A stretch of DNA of 19,842 nucleotides, taken from contig DATLRE010000178.1 of the NCBI GenBank assembly GCA_035534835.1, positions 1 through 19,842 on the forward strand, given 5' to 3'. Positions 6,365 to 13,634 of the stretch are shown here, piece by piece; the first letter of the stretch is position 1; each line of letters opens with the position of its first letter. The notes below the pieces were generated by a model. That model was given only the letters and a program-made list of their open reading frames with translations, made no database searches and was not told the origin of the DNA. Position numbers and translations under genes: made by a program. The stretch is from Bog-756 sp035534835. GTDB taxonomy: Bacteria; Actinomycetota; Acidimicrobiia; Acidimicrobiales; RAAP-2.

Positions 6365-7476
6365 ACCCCCTCGTCGTCGATGTGTCCGCCACCGACGGGG
6401 CCGCCCGCACCGGACGGGTGGTCACGCCCCGGGGGTCCTACCGGGTGCCGGCGTTCATGCCGGTGGGCACGCGTGGTGCGGTGAAGGCGCTCGACAGCGC
6501 GGATCTCGGTGACCTGGGAGCCGAAGTGGTGCTGGCCAACACCTACCACCTGATGCTGCGGCCGGGTGCCGACGTCGTCGCCGACCTGGGCGGACTGCAC
6601 CGGTTCACCGGGTGGTCGGGTCACATGCTGACCGACTCGGGTGGGTTCCAGGTCCACTCCCTGCGGCCGAAGGTCGACGACGACGGGGTCACGTTCGCAT
6701 CGGTGTACGACGGGGCGTCGACGCGCCTCACGCCGGAGTCCGCCGTCGAGGTCCAGGGGCTGCTGGGCGCCGACATCCAGATGGTGCTGGACGTGTGTGC
6801 GTCGCTGCCGGCCGGGCCCGACGTGCTCCGCCTGGCCGTCGACCGGACCTCGGCGTGGGCGGCGCGGGCCCGGGCCCACTTCGACCGTGTCGAGCGGCGC
6901 CCGGAGGGGCAGTCCCTGTTCGGCATCGTCCAGGGTGGCACCGACGCCGGCCTCCGCACCGAGAGCGCCACCCGCACGGTGGCGCTCGACTTCGACGGGT
7001 ACGGCATCGGCGGACTGTCCGTGGGCGAGTCGCGCGCCGAGATGCTCGACGTGCTGGCGACCACCGTCCCGCTGCTGCCGTCGGACCGGCCCCGGTACCT
7101 GATGGGGGTGGGAGACCCGGTGGGCCTGTTGGAGGCGGTGGCGCTCGGCGTCGACCAATTCGACTGCGTGGCTCCCACCCGGGCCGCCCGCCACGGTTCC
7201 CTGTGGACCTCGACCGGACCGCTCCACCTGCGCAACGCCCTGCACGCCCGCGACGACGGGCCGATCGACGCCGCCTGTCCCTGCACGACGTGCGCACGCT
7301 GGTCGCGCGGCTACCTGCGTCACCTGCTGGCGGTGGGGGAGCCGACGGCGTGGCGCCTGCTGAGCATCCACAACCTCACCTTCGTGTTCGGCCTGATGGA
7401 CGAGGCCCGGGCCGCCGTCGCCGCCGGCGACCTGGCCACGCTCCGGGCCCGCACGGCGACCGTGTGGGGCTCGTGA
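6361..7476 (+). CDS. tgt: tRNA-guanine transglycosylase (queuine/preQ1 type)
   Basis: Exchanges guanine 34 for preQ1 in tRNAs with GUN anticodons, the step immediately before QueA. The 371-residue product has the TIM-barrel landmarks: MPVGTRGAVKAL, NTYHLMLRPG, MLTDSGGFQ with Asp92 (general acid/base), GIVQGG, YLMGVGDP, and the nucleophile Asp268 in QFDCVAPTR. The structural zinc ligands are visible as Cys306, Cys308 and Cys311 (ACPCTTC) and His337 (SIHN). This is the bacterial type; the archaeal arcTGT PUA domain is absent. The GTG start overlaps the queA stop by GTGA, implying coupled expression. No preQ1 synthesis genes (queC, D, E, F) are in the window, so the precursor is made from genes elsewhere or salvaged. 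Confidence 0.96.
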   Translation: MNPLVVDVSATDGAARTGRVVTPRGSYRVPAFMPVGTRGAVKALDSADLGDLGAEVVLANTYHLMLRPGADVVADLGGLHRFTGWSGHMLTDSGGFQVHSLRPKVDDDGVTFASVYDGASTRLTPESAVEVQGLLGADIQMVLDVCASLPAGPDVLRLAVDRTSAWAARARAHFDRVERRPEGQSLFGIVQGGTDAGLRTESATRTVALDFDGYGIGGLSVGESRAEMLDVLATTVPLLPSDRPRYLMGVGDPVGLLEAVALGVDQFDCVAPTRAARHGSLWTSTGPLHLRNALHARDDGPIDAACPCTTCARWSRGYLRHLLAVGEPTAWRLLSIHNLTFVFGLMDEARAAVAAGDLATLRARTATVWGS

Positions 7477-7531
7477 ACGCACGACGTCGAACCGGGGATC
7501 TCACTGGCTCCGCCCCCGAGGCGGCCTGGGC

Positions 7532-7537
7532 TACAGT
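7532..7537 (+). promoter_or_regulatory. Probable -10 element upstream of yajC
   Basis: TACAGT fits TANNNT in the 102-base gap 7477-7578. It lies 9 bases before a GTG at 7547 and about 40 bases before the yajC ATG, so the message would either be leaderless for a tiny ORF or have a leader of roughly 30 bases. A weak 5-bp inverted repeat (CCGCC 7510-7514, GGCGG 7520-7524) overlaps the region just upstream; I do not call it a terminator. Confidence 0.4.
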
Positions 7538-7546
7538 CGAAGGGCT

Positions 7547-7582
7547 GTGACGAACCCCGCCCCCGTTTCCGACGCTCGATGA
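7547..7582 (+). CDS. Possible 11-codon leader ORF overlapping the yajC start
   Basis: GTG at 7547 opens a frame encoding MTNPAPVSDAR and ends in TGA at 7580-7582, which overlaps the yajC ATG (7579-7581) as ATGA. With TACAGT 9 bases upstream this could be a leaderless mini-ORF whose translation delivers ribosomes to yajC, which has no SD of its own. A chance occurrence in GC-rich DNA is quite possible, and no conservation data are available here. Confidence 0.25.
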   Translation: MTNPAPVSDAR

Positions 7583-8130
7583 CGCACGCCCTCGGGGCGG
7601 TCACCCCGCTCCTGTTCGCCGCGACCAAGAGTTCGAACCCCTCGTCGACCCTGCTCATCTTCGTGGTGATCGGCGCCGCGTTCTACTTCCTCATCTACCG
7701 GCCCCAGCAGAGGAAGCAGAAGGCGGCACGGGCCCAGGCGTCGGCGTACGAGGTCGGCGACGAGGTCGTGACGGCGGGCGGGATCGTCGGCCGTGTGCTC
7801 GACATCACCGACGACCGGGTCACCCTCGAGACGAGCGTCGGTGCATCGTTCACCGTGCTTCGGCCCTACGTGCTGCGCAAGCTCGAGCCGGCCGAACCAC
7901 CCCAGGACGTGGTGGGTGAGCCGGACGGGCACGAACCCGAACCGCCGCCGGAACCGGGGCCGCCGGCCCGTGCGGACACGTCTCCGGACGTCACGCCCGA
8001 CAACAGCACCTCCGACGACAGCACGTCGGCCGACGGCACGACCGGCGGACCGACGCCGCCCGCCCGCCCGGCCAGGGATGCCGGCGACGGAACGGACGCG
8101 AGCGGGGCTGACGGCCCCCCGATCATCTGA
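7579..8130 (+). CDS. yajC: Preprotein translocase subunit YajC
   Basis: Small inner-membrane partner of SecDF in the accessory Sec complex. The 183-residue product has a short N-terminus, one membrane helix at about residues 23-41 (LLIFVVIGAAFYFLIYRPQQ), the family RPQQRKQKAA segment, and the conserved cytoplasmic part VGDEVVTAGGIVGRV...LRPYVLRKL. From about residue 98 on it carries a low-complexity tail, first Pro/Glu-rich (EPPPEPGPP), then Asp/Ser/Thr-rich (DNSTSDDSTSADGTT). The family is usually near 110 residues, so about 80 residues of disordered acidic tail are extra. No SD precedes the ATG. secD follows after 5 bases. Confidence 0.93.
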   Translation: MTHALGAVTPLLFAATKSSNPSSTLLIFVVIGAAFYFLIYRPQQRKQKAARAQASAYEVGDEVVTAGGIVGRVLDITDDRVTLETSVGASFTVLRPYVLRKLEPAEPPQDVVGEPDGHEPEPPPEPGPPARADTSPDVTPDNSTSDDSTSADGTTGGPTPPARPARDAGDGTDASGADGPPII

Positions 8131-8135
8131 GCACG

Positions 8136-9671
8136 ATGAAGGACAAGCGCTCCCTCTGGGTCAGTCTGCTGACGGTCGTCATCGTGACGGCGATCATGCT
8201 GGGCGCCACGCTGGCCGCCGGCTGGGCGCCCAAGCTCGGCCTCGACCTCGCCGGCGGCCTGTCCGTGGTCTACGAGACGCACACTCCGGTGACCCAGGCG
8301 GAGGTCGACACCATCACCACCATCCTGAACGAGCGGGTCGGCGGGTCCAGCGGTGCGACGGTCTCGAGCCAGGGCACCGCCACCTGCCCCGACAAGGTCC
8401 ACAAGTGCGCGCTGATCGGCGCCTCGGTGCCCGGCCAGAAGAACACCCAGCAGACCCTCGACCGACTCGGCAAGACGGCCCAGCTCTTCTTCCGACCGGC
8501 CCTGTGCTACGCGCCGGCGTTCGCCGTGGCCAAGGGGCAGACGGCCTCGACCGGCGCCCTGCCGGCCTGCTCCACGACCTCGCAACTCTCCGCGACCAAC
8601 CTCGCCGTCAACACCAGCTCGGGCCAGGCCACGGGGAACCCGCCGCCCGATACGGCGTTCGCCACCTACCCGTCGACGTCGCCGCTCAACGACGCCAAGT
8701 CGGCCACGGTGCTGCTGCCGGGGCTGCCGGGCCAGGGGACCCAGCGCTACGTCCTCGGCCCGGCCCAGGTGACCGGCTCCCAGATCAAGTCGGCGAACGC
8801 CTCGCTGAACCAGGGCGGCCAGTGGACGGTCAACATCACCTTCAGTCCGTCCGGGGCCTCCGCCTGGGACGCCCTCGCCCAGCAGCAATTCCACGCCATC
8901 ATCGGCATCGACCTGGACGGCCAGGTGATCTCGGCCCCGATCACCCAGCCCAGCCAGCAGTCCTTCACCTCGTTCGCCGGTCAGGTGCAGATCTCCGGCA
9001 CCTTTACCCAGAGCCAGGCCCAGACGCTGGCCACCGAGCTCAACTACGGCGCCCTGCCCGTCAAGCTCGACCAGCAGACGATCCAGACCGTGTCGCCGTC
9101 GCTCGGTAAGTCGTCGCTGCAGGCCGGGCTCATCTCGGGCCTCATCGGGCTCATCCTCGTGATGATCTACACGATCATGTACTACCGGCTGCTCGGGCTG
9201 GTGGTCGTGTCCGGGCTCGCCCTCACCGGTGCCCTGCTGTGGTCCATCATCGCCATCATGGGTCAGACCCAGAACACCACCATCGACCTCGCGGGCGTGA
9301 TCGGCATCATCGTGTCCATCGGCATCACGGTCGACTCGTACATCGTCTACTTCGAACGATTGAAAGACGAGGCCCGGTCGGGCCGCACGGTCCGTACCAG
9401 CGTCGACCGCGGCTTCAAGAGCGCGTTCCGCACGGTCCTGGCCGCCGACTTCGTGTCACTTCTCGGCGCCGTCGTCCTCTACTTCTTCTCGATCGGACCG
9501 GTACGGGGCTTCGCACTGTTCCTCGGACTCTCGACCGTGCTCGACGTGATCGTGACCTACTTCTTCACCCGGCCGTTCGTGATCCTGCTCGGCCGTAGCC
9601 GGGGTGCCACGGAGGCCAAGACGATGGGCGTGGCCAGCGGCCTCGGCATCCACGCGGGGGCGGACCGGTGA
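8136..9671 (+). CDS. secD: Protein translocase subunit SecD
   Basis: RND-superfamily membrane protein that with SecF uses the proton motive force to pull secreted proteins out of the SecYEG channel. The 511-residue product has TM1 at about residues 8-29, the GLDLAGG motif that opens the large extracytoplasmic P1 region, and five more membrane helices between about 325 and 490. The conserved proton-relay aspartate is Asp400 in ITVDSYIVYFERLKDE, the actinobacterial form of the motif. P1 contains four cysteines (84, 91, 124, 145), likely on the outer face and able to form disulfides. A Ser/Thr/Gln-rich stretch at about 140-190 looks like an inserted loop. No strong SD precedes ATG 8136. The stop overlaps the secF start by GTGA. 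Confidence 0.96.
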   Translation: MKDKRSLWVSLLTVVIVTAIMLGATLAAGWAPKLGLDLAGGLSVVYETHTPVTQAEVDTITTILNERVGGSSGATVSSQGTATCPDKVHKCALIGASVPGQKNTQQTLDRLGKTAQLFFRPALCYAPAFAVAKGQTASTGALPACSTTSQLSATNLAVNTSSGQATGNPPPDTAFATYPSTSPLNDAKSATVLLPGLPGQGTQRYVLGPAQVTGSQIKSANASLNQGGQWTVNITFSPSGASAWDALAQQQFHAIIGIDLDGQVISAPITQPSQQSFTSFAGQVQISGTFTQSQAQTLATELNYGALPVKLDQQTIQTVSPSLGKSSLQAGLISGLIGLILVMIYTIMYYRLLGLVVVSGLALTGALLWSIIAIMGQTQNTTIDLAGVIGIIVSIGITVDSYIVYFERLKDEARSGRTVRTSVDRGFKSAFRTVLAADFVSLLGAVVLYFFSIGPVRGFALFLGLSTVLDVIVTYFFTRPFVILLGRSRGATEAKTMGVASGLGIHAGADR

Positions 9672-11122
9672 GCCCGGACCGACCGGAGGACGACATGGAC
9701 GGCAGGGACGAGGAGGATCTGGAGAACGTGGACGCCTCGGATCCCGAGGCGTTCCAGGCTGCCCTCGGCGAAGAGCTGGAAGAGGAGTTCGAGGAGGAAC
9801 TGGAGTTCGCCGCCGAGCTCGACCAGGCCGAGGAGACCGGGGCCAAGCGCCCGAACGTGTTCCTGCGCCTCTACCGGGGCGAGACGTCGTTCGACTTCAT
9901 CGGCAACCGCAAGTGGTGGATCGGCATCTCCGCCCTCGTGATCGTGATCGGCATCGTCTCCCTGTCGGCCCGGGGGCTCAACGAGGGGATCGACTTCCGG
10001 GGTGGCCAGTCGTGGTTGGTGTCGTCCCAGACGCTCACCGTGTCGGAGGCGACCACGGTGGCCAAGGCGGCCGGGGTGCCGTCCCCGACGGTGGTGCAGC
10101 TCACCAACCAGCTGAACGGCCAGAAGCAGATCGAGGTGACGGCCGACCTGGTGTCCGGGACGGCGGCGGAGCAGCAGGCGACGCTGTTGAAGGTCCAGAA
10201 GGCCCTGGCCGACGCCGCCCATCGGCCCCTGAGCACGGTGAGCGTCAATCAGGTGGGCGCCACGTGGGGCTCCAACGTGACCAACAAGGCCATCCAGGCC
10301 CTGATCATCTTCTTCGTCGTCGTCGCCGCGTACATCTCGCTGCGGTTCGAGTTCAAGATGGCCGTCGCCGCCATCGTGGCCGTCTTCCACGACATCCTGG
10401 TCGTGGTGGGGATCTACTCGATCTTCCAGTTCCTGGTGACCCCGGACACGGTGGTGGCCGTGTTGACCGTGCTCGGCTACTCGTTGTACGACACCGTCGT
10501 CGTGTTCGACCGAATCCGCGACAACTCCCAGGGGCTGGGTGCGTCCGGGCGGCTGACCTACTCCGACATGGTCAACCTGTCGATGAACCAGACGTTGGCC
10601 CGATCGATCAACACCTCGATGGTGGCGATCATCCCGGTGCTCTCGGTGCTGGTGATCGGGTCGCTGTTCCTGGGCGCCACCACCCTGCAGAGCTTCGGCC
10701 TCGCCCTGGTGATCGGGCTGACCAGCGGCGCCTACTCGTCGATCTTCATCGCGTCGCCGCTCCTGGCCTGGATGAAGGAACGCGAGCCCCGCTACGTCAC
10801 CATCCGACAGCGCCTCGAGGCCCGTGGCGAACGCAGCGTGGCCCTCACCCCGGCCATGGCGGCGGCGATGGCCGGCGCCGCCGGCGGACCGGGCCGTGGC
10901 TCGTCGAAGGCCCGTTCCGCCGGCGGAGTCATCCGGCCCGGCGCGTCCAAGGGGAAGGGCGGACGGCCCGACGGCACGTCCGCACCGACCGGCACCGGCG
11001 CGGGTGGCGGCACCGGGTCGGGTTCGTCGGGCAGCCGGACGTCGCCGGGCTCGACCCGACCCGCCGGCAACCGCCCCCCTCCGCGGCCACGCAAGGGCAA
11101 GGGCAAGGGCAAGCGGCGCTGA
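9668..11122 (+). CDS. secF: Protein translocase subunit SecF with charged N- and C-terminal extensions
   Basis: Partner of SecD. The core (about residues 80-370) has TM1, the GIDFRGGQSW motif, the external P4-like domain and five further helices, with the functional aspartate Asp275 in GYSLYDTVVVFDRIRDN. The 484-residue product is longer than usual. Residues 1-57 are strongly acidic: I count 26 Asp/Glu and 2 Arg, including GEELEEEFEEELEF. The C-terminal segment from about 400 is Gly/Ser/Pro/Lys/Arg-rich and ends RPRKGKGKGKRR, encoded by tandem 6-base units. Both ends should be cytoplasmic by SecF topology. The GTG start overlaps the secD stop; an internal ATG at 9695 would remove only nine residues. 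A hairpin-like repeat follows the stop. Confidence 0.95.
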   Translation: MSPDRPEDDMDGRDEEDLENVDASDPEAFQAALGEELEEEFEEELEFAAELDQAEETGAKRPNVFLRLYRGETSFDFIGNRKWWIGISALVIVIGIVSLSARGLNEGIDFRGGQSWLVSSQTLTVSEATTVAKAAGVPSPTVVQLTNQLNGQKQIEVTADLVSGTAAEQQATLLKVQKALADAAHRPLSTVSVNQVGATWGSNVTNKAIQALIIFFVVVAAYISLRFEFKMAVAAIVAVFHDILVVVGIYSIFQFLVTPDTVVAVLTVLGYSLYDTVVVFDRIRDNSQGLGASGRLTYSDMVNLSMNQTLARSINTSMVAIIPVLSVLVIGSLFLGATTLQSFGLALVIGLTSGAYSSIFIASPLLAWMKEREPRYVTIRQRLEARGERSVALTPAMAAAMAGAAGGPGRGSSKARSAGGVIRPGASKGKGGRPDGTSAPTGTGAGGGTGSGSSGSRTSPGSTRPAGNRPPPRPRKGKGKGKRR

Positions 11123-11134
11123 GACCTGAGGCGC

Positions 11135-11153
11135 GGTCCGGTCGTACCGGTCC
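11135..11153 (+). terminator. Weak hairpin after secF
   Basis: GGTCCGGT, loop CGT, ACCGGTCC can pair as a 7-bp stem with one T-T mismatch, 12 bases past the secF stop. There is no U-tract, so a rho-independent terminator is uncertain; it could equally be an attenuating or accidental structure just before the rel promoter. Confidence 0.25.
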
Positions 11154-11168
11154 TGCGGCCCGTCCAGG

Positions 11169-11174
11169 TACCGT
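11169..11174 (+). promoter_or_regulatory. Probable -10 element for a leaderless rel mRNA
   Basis: TACCGT fits TANNNT and ends exactly 6 bases before ATG 11181. The purine run GTAGGG directly abuts the ATG with no spacing, so it cannot serve as a normal SD. The 58-base gap to secF is short but enough for a separate promoter. Confidence 0.5.
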
Positions 11175-11180
11175 GTAGGG

Positions 11181-13628
11181 ATGGCCCTGGCCACACCAGC
11201 CCCCGCGGACGGGGCGACGCACGACGCCGGGGACAGCCTGGCCAACACCTCGCTGCCCGCCGCCGAGGCGGAGCTCCTCGTACCGGTGCTCGAGGCCTTC
11301 CTGCGCCGCCATCCGGGCGACGACACCGCCCTCATCGTGCACGCCGCGGAGCTGGCCACGGTGGCCCACGCCGGGCAGTTGCGACGGTCGGGCGAGCCCT
11401 ACGTCACCCACCCGATCGCCGTGGCCGGCATCGTCGCCGACCTGGGCCTCGACGCCCAGACGGTGGCCGCCGCCCTGCTGCACGACGCGGTGGAGGACAC
11501 CGGGGTCACCACCGAGGTCATCGAGCGGGACTTCGGGCCCGCGGTGGCCCTCATCGTCGAGGGGGTCACCAAGCTCGACCGCCTCCAGTTCGACTCCAAG
11601 GAGGCCCAGCAGGCCGCCACCGTGCGCAAGATGCTCGTGGCCATGGCCAACGACTGGCGGGTCCTCATCATCAAGCTGGCCGACCGGCTCCACAACATGC
11701 GGACCCTGTCGGTCATGCCGGAGTGGAAGCAGCGCCGGACGGCGCAGGAGACCCTCGACATCTACGCTCCGCTGGCCCATCGCCTCGGCATCCAAGGGGT
11801 GAAGTGGCAGCTCGAGGACCTCTCCTTCGCCACCCTGCACCCCAAGCGCTACGCGGAGATCGAGCAGATGGTGGCCAGCCGGGCTCCGCTGCGCGACGAG
11901 TTCCTGGCACGGGTGCTCGTCGCCGTGCGCGAACGCCTCGAGGGGTCGGGCATCAACGCCGAGGTGACCGGCCGCCCGAAGCACCTGTGGAGCATCTACG
12001 AGAAGATGGTCGTCCGGGGCAAGGAGTTCGACGAGCTCTACGATCTCGTCGGCATCCGGGTGATCGTCGAGTCCGAGAAGGACTGCTGGGGCGCGCTCGG
12101 GTCGATCCACGCCATCTGGCCGCCGGTGCAGGGCCGGTTCAAGGACTACATCAACTCCCCGAAGTTCAACCTCTACCAGTCGCTCCACACCACGGTGATC
12201 GGACTGGACGGCAAGCCGATCGAGGTCCAGGTCCGCACCCACGAGATGCACCGGCGGGCCGAGTACGGGATCGCCGCCCACTGGGGCTACAAGGACGGCA
12301 GCCAGCGCGACGGGTCCGGGGGTGCCCGGACGGTCGACGCGGCGCCCGGTGGCGCCCCGGGCCGGTCGCGGCGGGCCAGGGCCAAGGCCAAGGCCGAGCG
12401 GAAGGGGCCCCAGGTCTCGCCGGCGCAGCGGGCCGAACTGGTCGAACGGGACCGGCGCGCCGAGCGTCTCGCCCTGGCCAAGGAGACGTCGTCGACCACC
12501 GCCGAGGTCGAGTGGATGCAGCGGATCGTCGACTTCCAGAACGAGACCACCGACCCCATCGAGTTCCTCGAGGCCCTGAAGCTCGACCTCGAGGAGGACG
12601 AGGTCTACGTCTTCACGCCGAAGGGGAAGGTCCTCGCCCTGGCCGCCAATTCCACGCCGGTCGACTTCGCCTACAGCATCCACACCGAGGTCGGCCACAA
12701 GTGCATCGGGGCGAAGGTCAACGGCCGGCTCGTCCCGCTCGACACCCGACTCAACTCGGCGGACACCGTGGAGATCTTCACCTCCAAGTCCGAGACCGCC
12801 GGGCCGTCGCGGGACTGGCTGCACATGGTGGCCTCGTCCCGGGCCCGGTCCAAGATCCGGCAGTGGTTCTCGCGCGAGCGCCGCGAGGACGCCATCGAGC
12901 TGGGCCACGACGAGCTCATCAAGGAACTCCGACGGGAGGGGCTGCCGGTCCAGAAGCTGGCCTCGGAGCACACACTGTCCGACCTGGCGACGGCCATGGG
13001 CTATGCGGACGTGGACTCGTTGCACGCGGCGATCGGGGAGAACCGGATTTCGGCGCGGGCCGTCACCCAGCGGATCCTGCGCGAACTGCGGGGCGGGATC
13101 ATCGAGGAGCAGCTCCCCGTCACCGCCCGGCAGCAGCACCTGACCTCACGCCCGGGCCGGGCCGCCTCCGTGGGGGTCTACGTCGAGGGCCTCGACGACA
13201 TGATGGTCCGCCTCTCCCGGTGCTGCACGCCGGTGCCGGGCGACGAGATCATCGGCTTCGTGACCCGTGGCCGTGGGGTCTCGGTGCACCGGGCCGACTG
13301 CGCCAACGCCGCGTCGCTGGCCAGCAAGTCCCGCGAGCGGTTGATCGAGGTCGAGTGGGACCACCGTTCGTCGGGCGTGTTCGTGGCCACCATCGAGGTG
13401 GTGGCCATCGACCGGTCCCGCCTGCTGGCCGACGTGACCAAGGTGGTGTCCGAGCACCACCTCAACATCGTCAGCGCCAACACCCAGACCGACGCCGACC
13501 GGATCAGCCGGATGCGGTTCGACGTCGAGCTCGCCGATCCGGCCCACCTCGAGTCGGTCCTCAACCTGATCCGCCACCTCGACGCCGTGTACGACGTCTA
13601 TCGGATCCTCCCCGGCAAGAAGGACTGA
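11181..13628 (+). CDS. rel: Bifunctional (p)ppGpp synthetase/hydrolase, long Rel/Spo homologue
   Basis: Makes and degrades the alarmone (p)ppGpp; the ribosome-bound form senses uncharged tRNA. The 815-residue product has an HD hydrolase domain (about 60-210) with intact HDAVEDT (His101, Asp102) and RLHNMRT, so hydrolysis is likely active. The synthetase domain (about 255-370) carries GRPKHLWSIYEKM and the RFKD signature (Arg319-Asp322) typical of bifunctional enzymes, plus YQSLHTTV and EVQVRTHEMH. The TGS domain starts near 474 (EVYVFTPKGK), a zinc-finger-like segment has Cys681-Cys682 (SRCCTPVPGD), and a C-terminal ACT domain begins near 733. A stretch of about 70 residues (373-443), Gly/Ala then Arg/Lys-rich, lengthens the synthetase-TGS linker. 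hisS starts 6 bases after the stop. Confidence 0.96.
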   Translation: MALATPAPADGATHDAGDSLANTSLPAAEAELLVPVLEAFLRRHPGDDTALIVHAAELATVAHAGQLRRSGEPYVTHPIAVAGIVADLGLDAQTVAAALLHDAVEDTGVTTEVIERDFGPAVALIVEGVTKLDRLQFDSKEAQQAATVRKMLVAMANDWRVLIIKLADRLHNMRTLSVMPEWKQRRTAQETLDIYAPLAHRLGIQGVKWQLEDLSFATLHPKRYAEIEQMVASRAPLRDEFLARVLVAVRERLEGSGINAEVTGRPKHLWSIYEKMVVRGKEFDELYDLVGIRVIVESEKDCWGALGSIHAIWPPVQGRFKDYINSPKFNLYQSLHTTVIGLDGKPIEVQVRTHEMHRRAEYGIAAHWGYKDGSQRDGSGGARTVDAAPGGAPGRSRRARAKAKAERKGPQVSPAQRAELVERDRRAERLALAKETSSTTAEVEWMQRIVDFQNETTDPIEFLEALKLDLEEDEVYVFTPKGKVLALAANSTPVDFAYSIHTEVGHKCIGAKVNGRLVPLDTRLNSADTVEIFTSKSETAGPSRDWLHMVASSRARSKIRQWFSRERREDAIELGHDELIKELRREGLPVQKLASEHTLSDLATAMGYADVDSLHAAIGENRISARAVTQRILRELRGGIIEEQLPVTARQQHLTSRPGRAASVGVYVEGLDDMMVRLSRCCTPVPGDEIIGFVTRGRGVSVHRADCANAASLASKSRERLIEVEWDHRSSGVFVATIEVVAIDRSRLLADVTKVVSEHHLNIVSANTQTDADRISRMRFDVELADPAHLESVLNLIRHLDAVYDVYRILPGKKD

Positions 13629-13634
13629 ACGGTC

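Noticed and set aside
4834..7476. 880-codon + strand frame spanning the end of ruvB, queA and tgt
   Set aside because: It starts in a wrong frame of ruvB and crosses queA out of frame; only its last part is the true tgt frame, which begins at 6361.
7507..7526. Terminator after tgt
   Set aside because: Only a 5-bp stem with no U-tract, overlapping the region expected for the yajC promoter.
10929..13139. 736-codon minus-strand frame over secF-rel
   Set aside because: Antisense shadow of Rel with no recognisable motif or SD.
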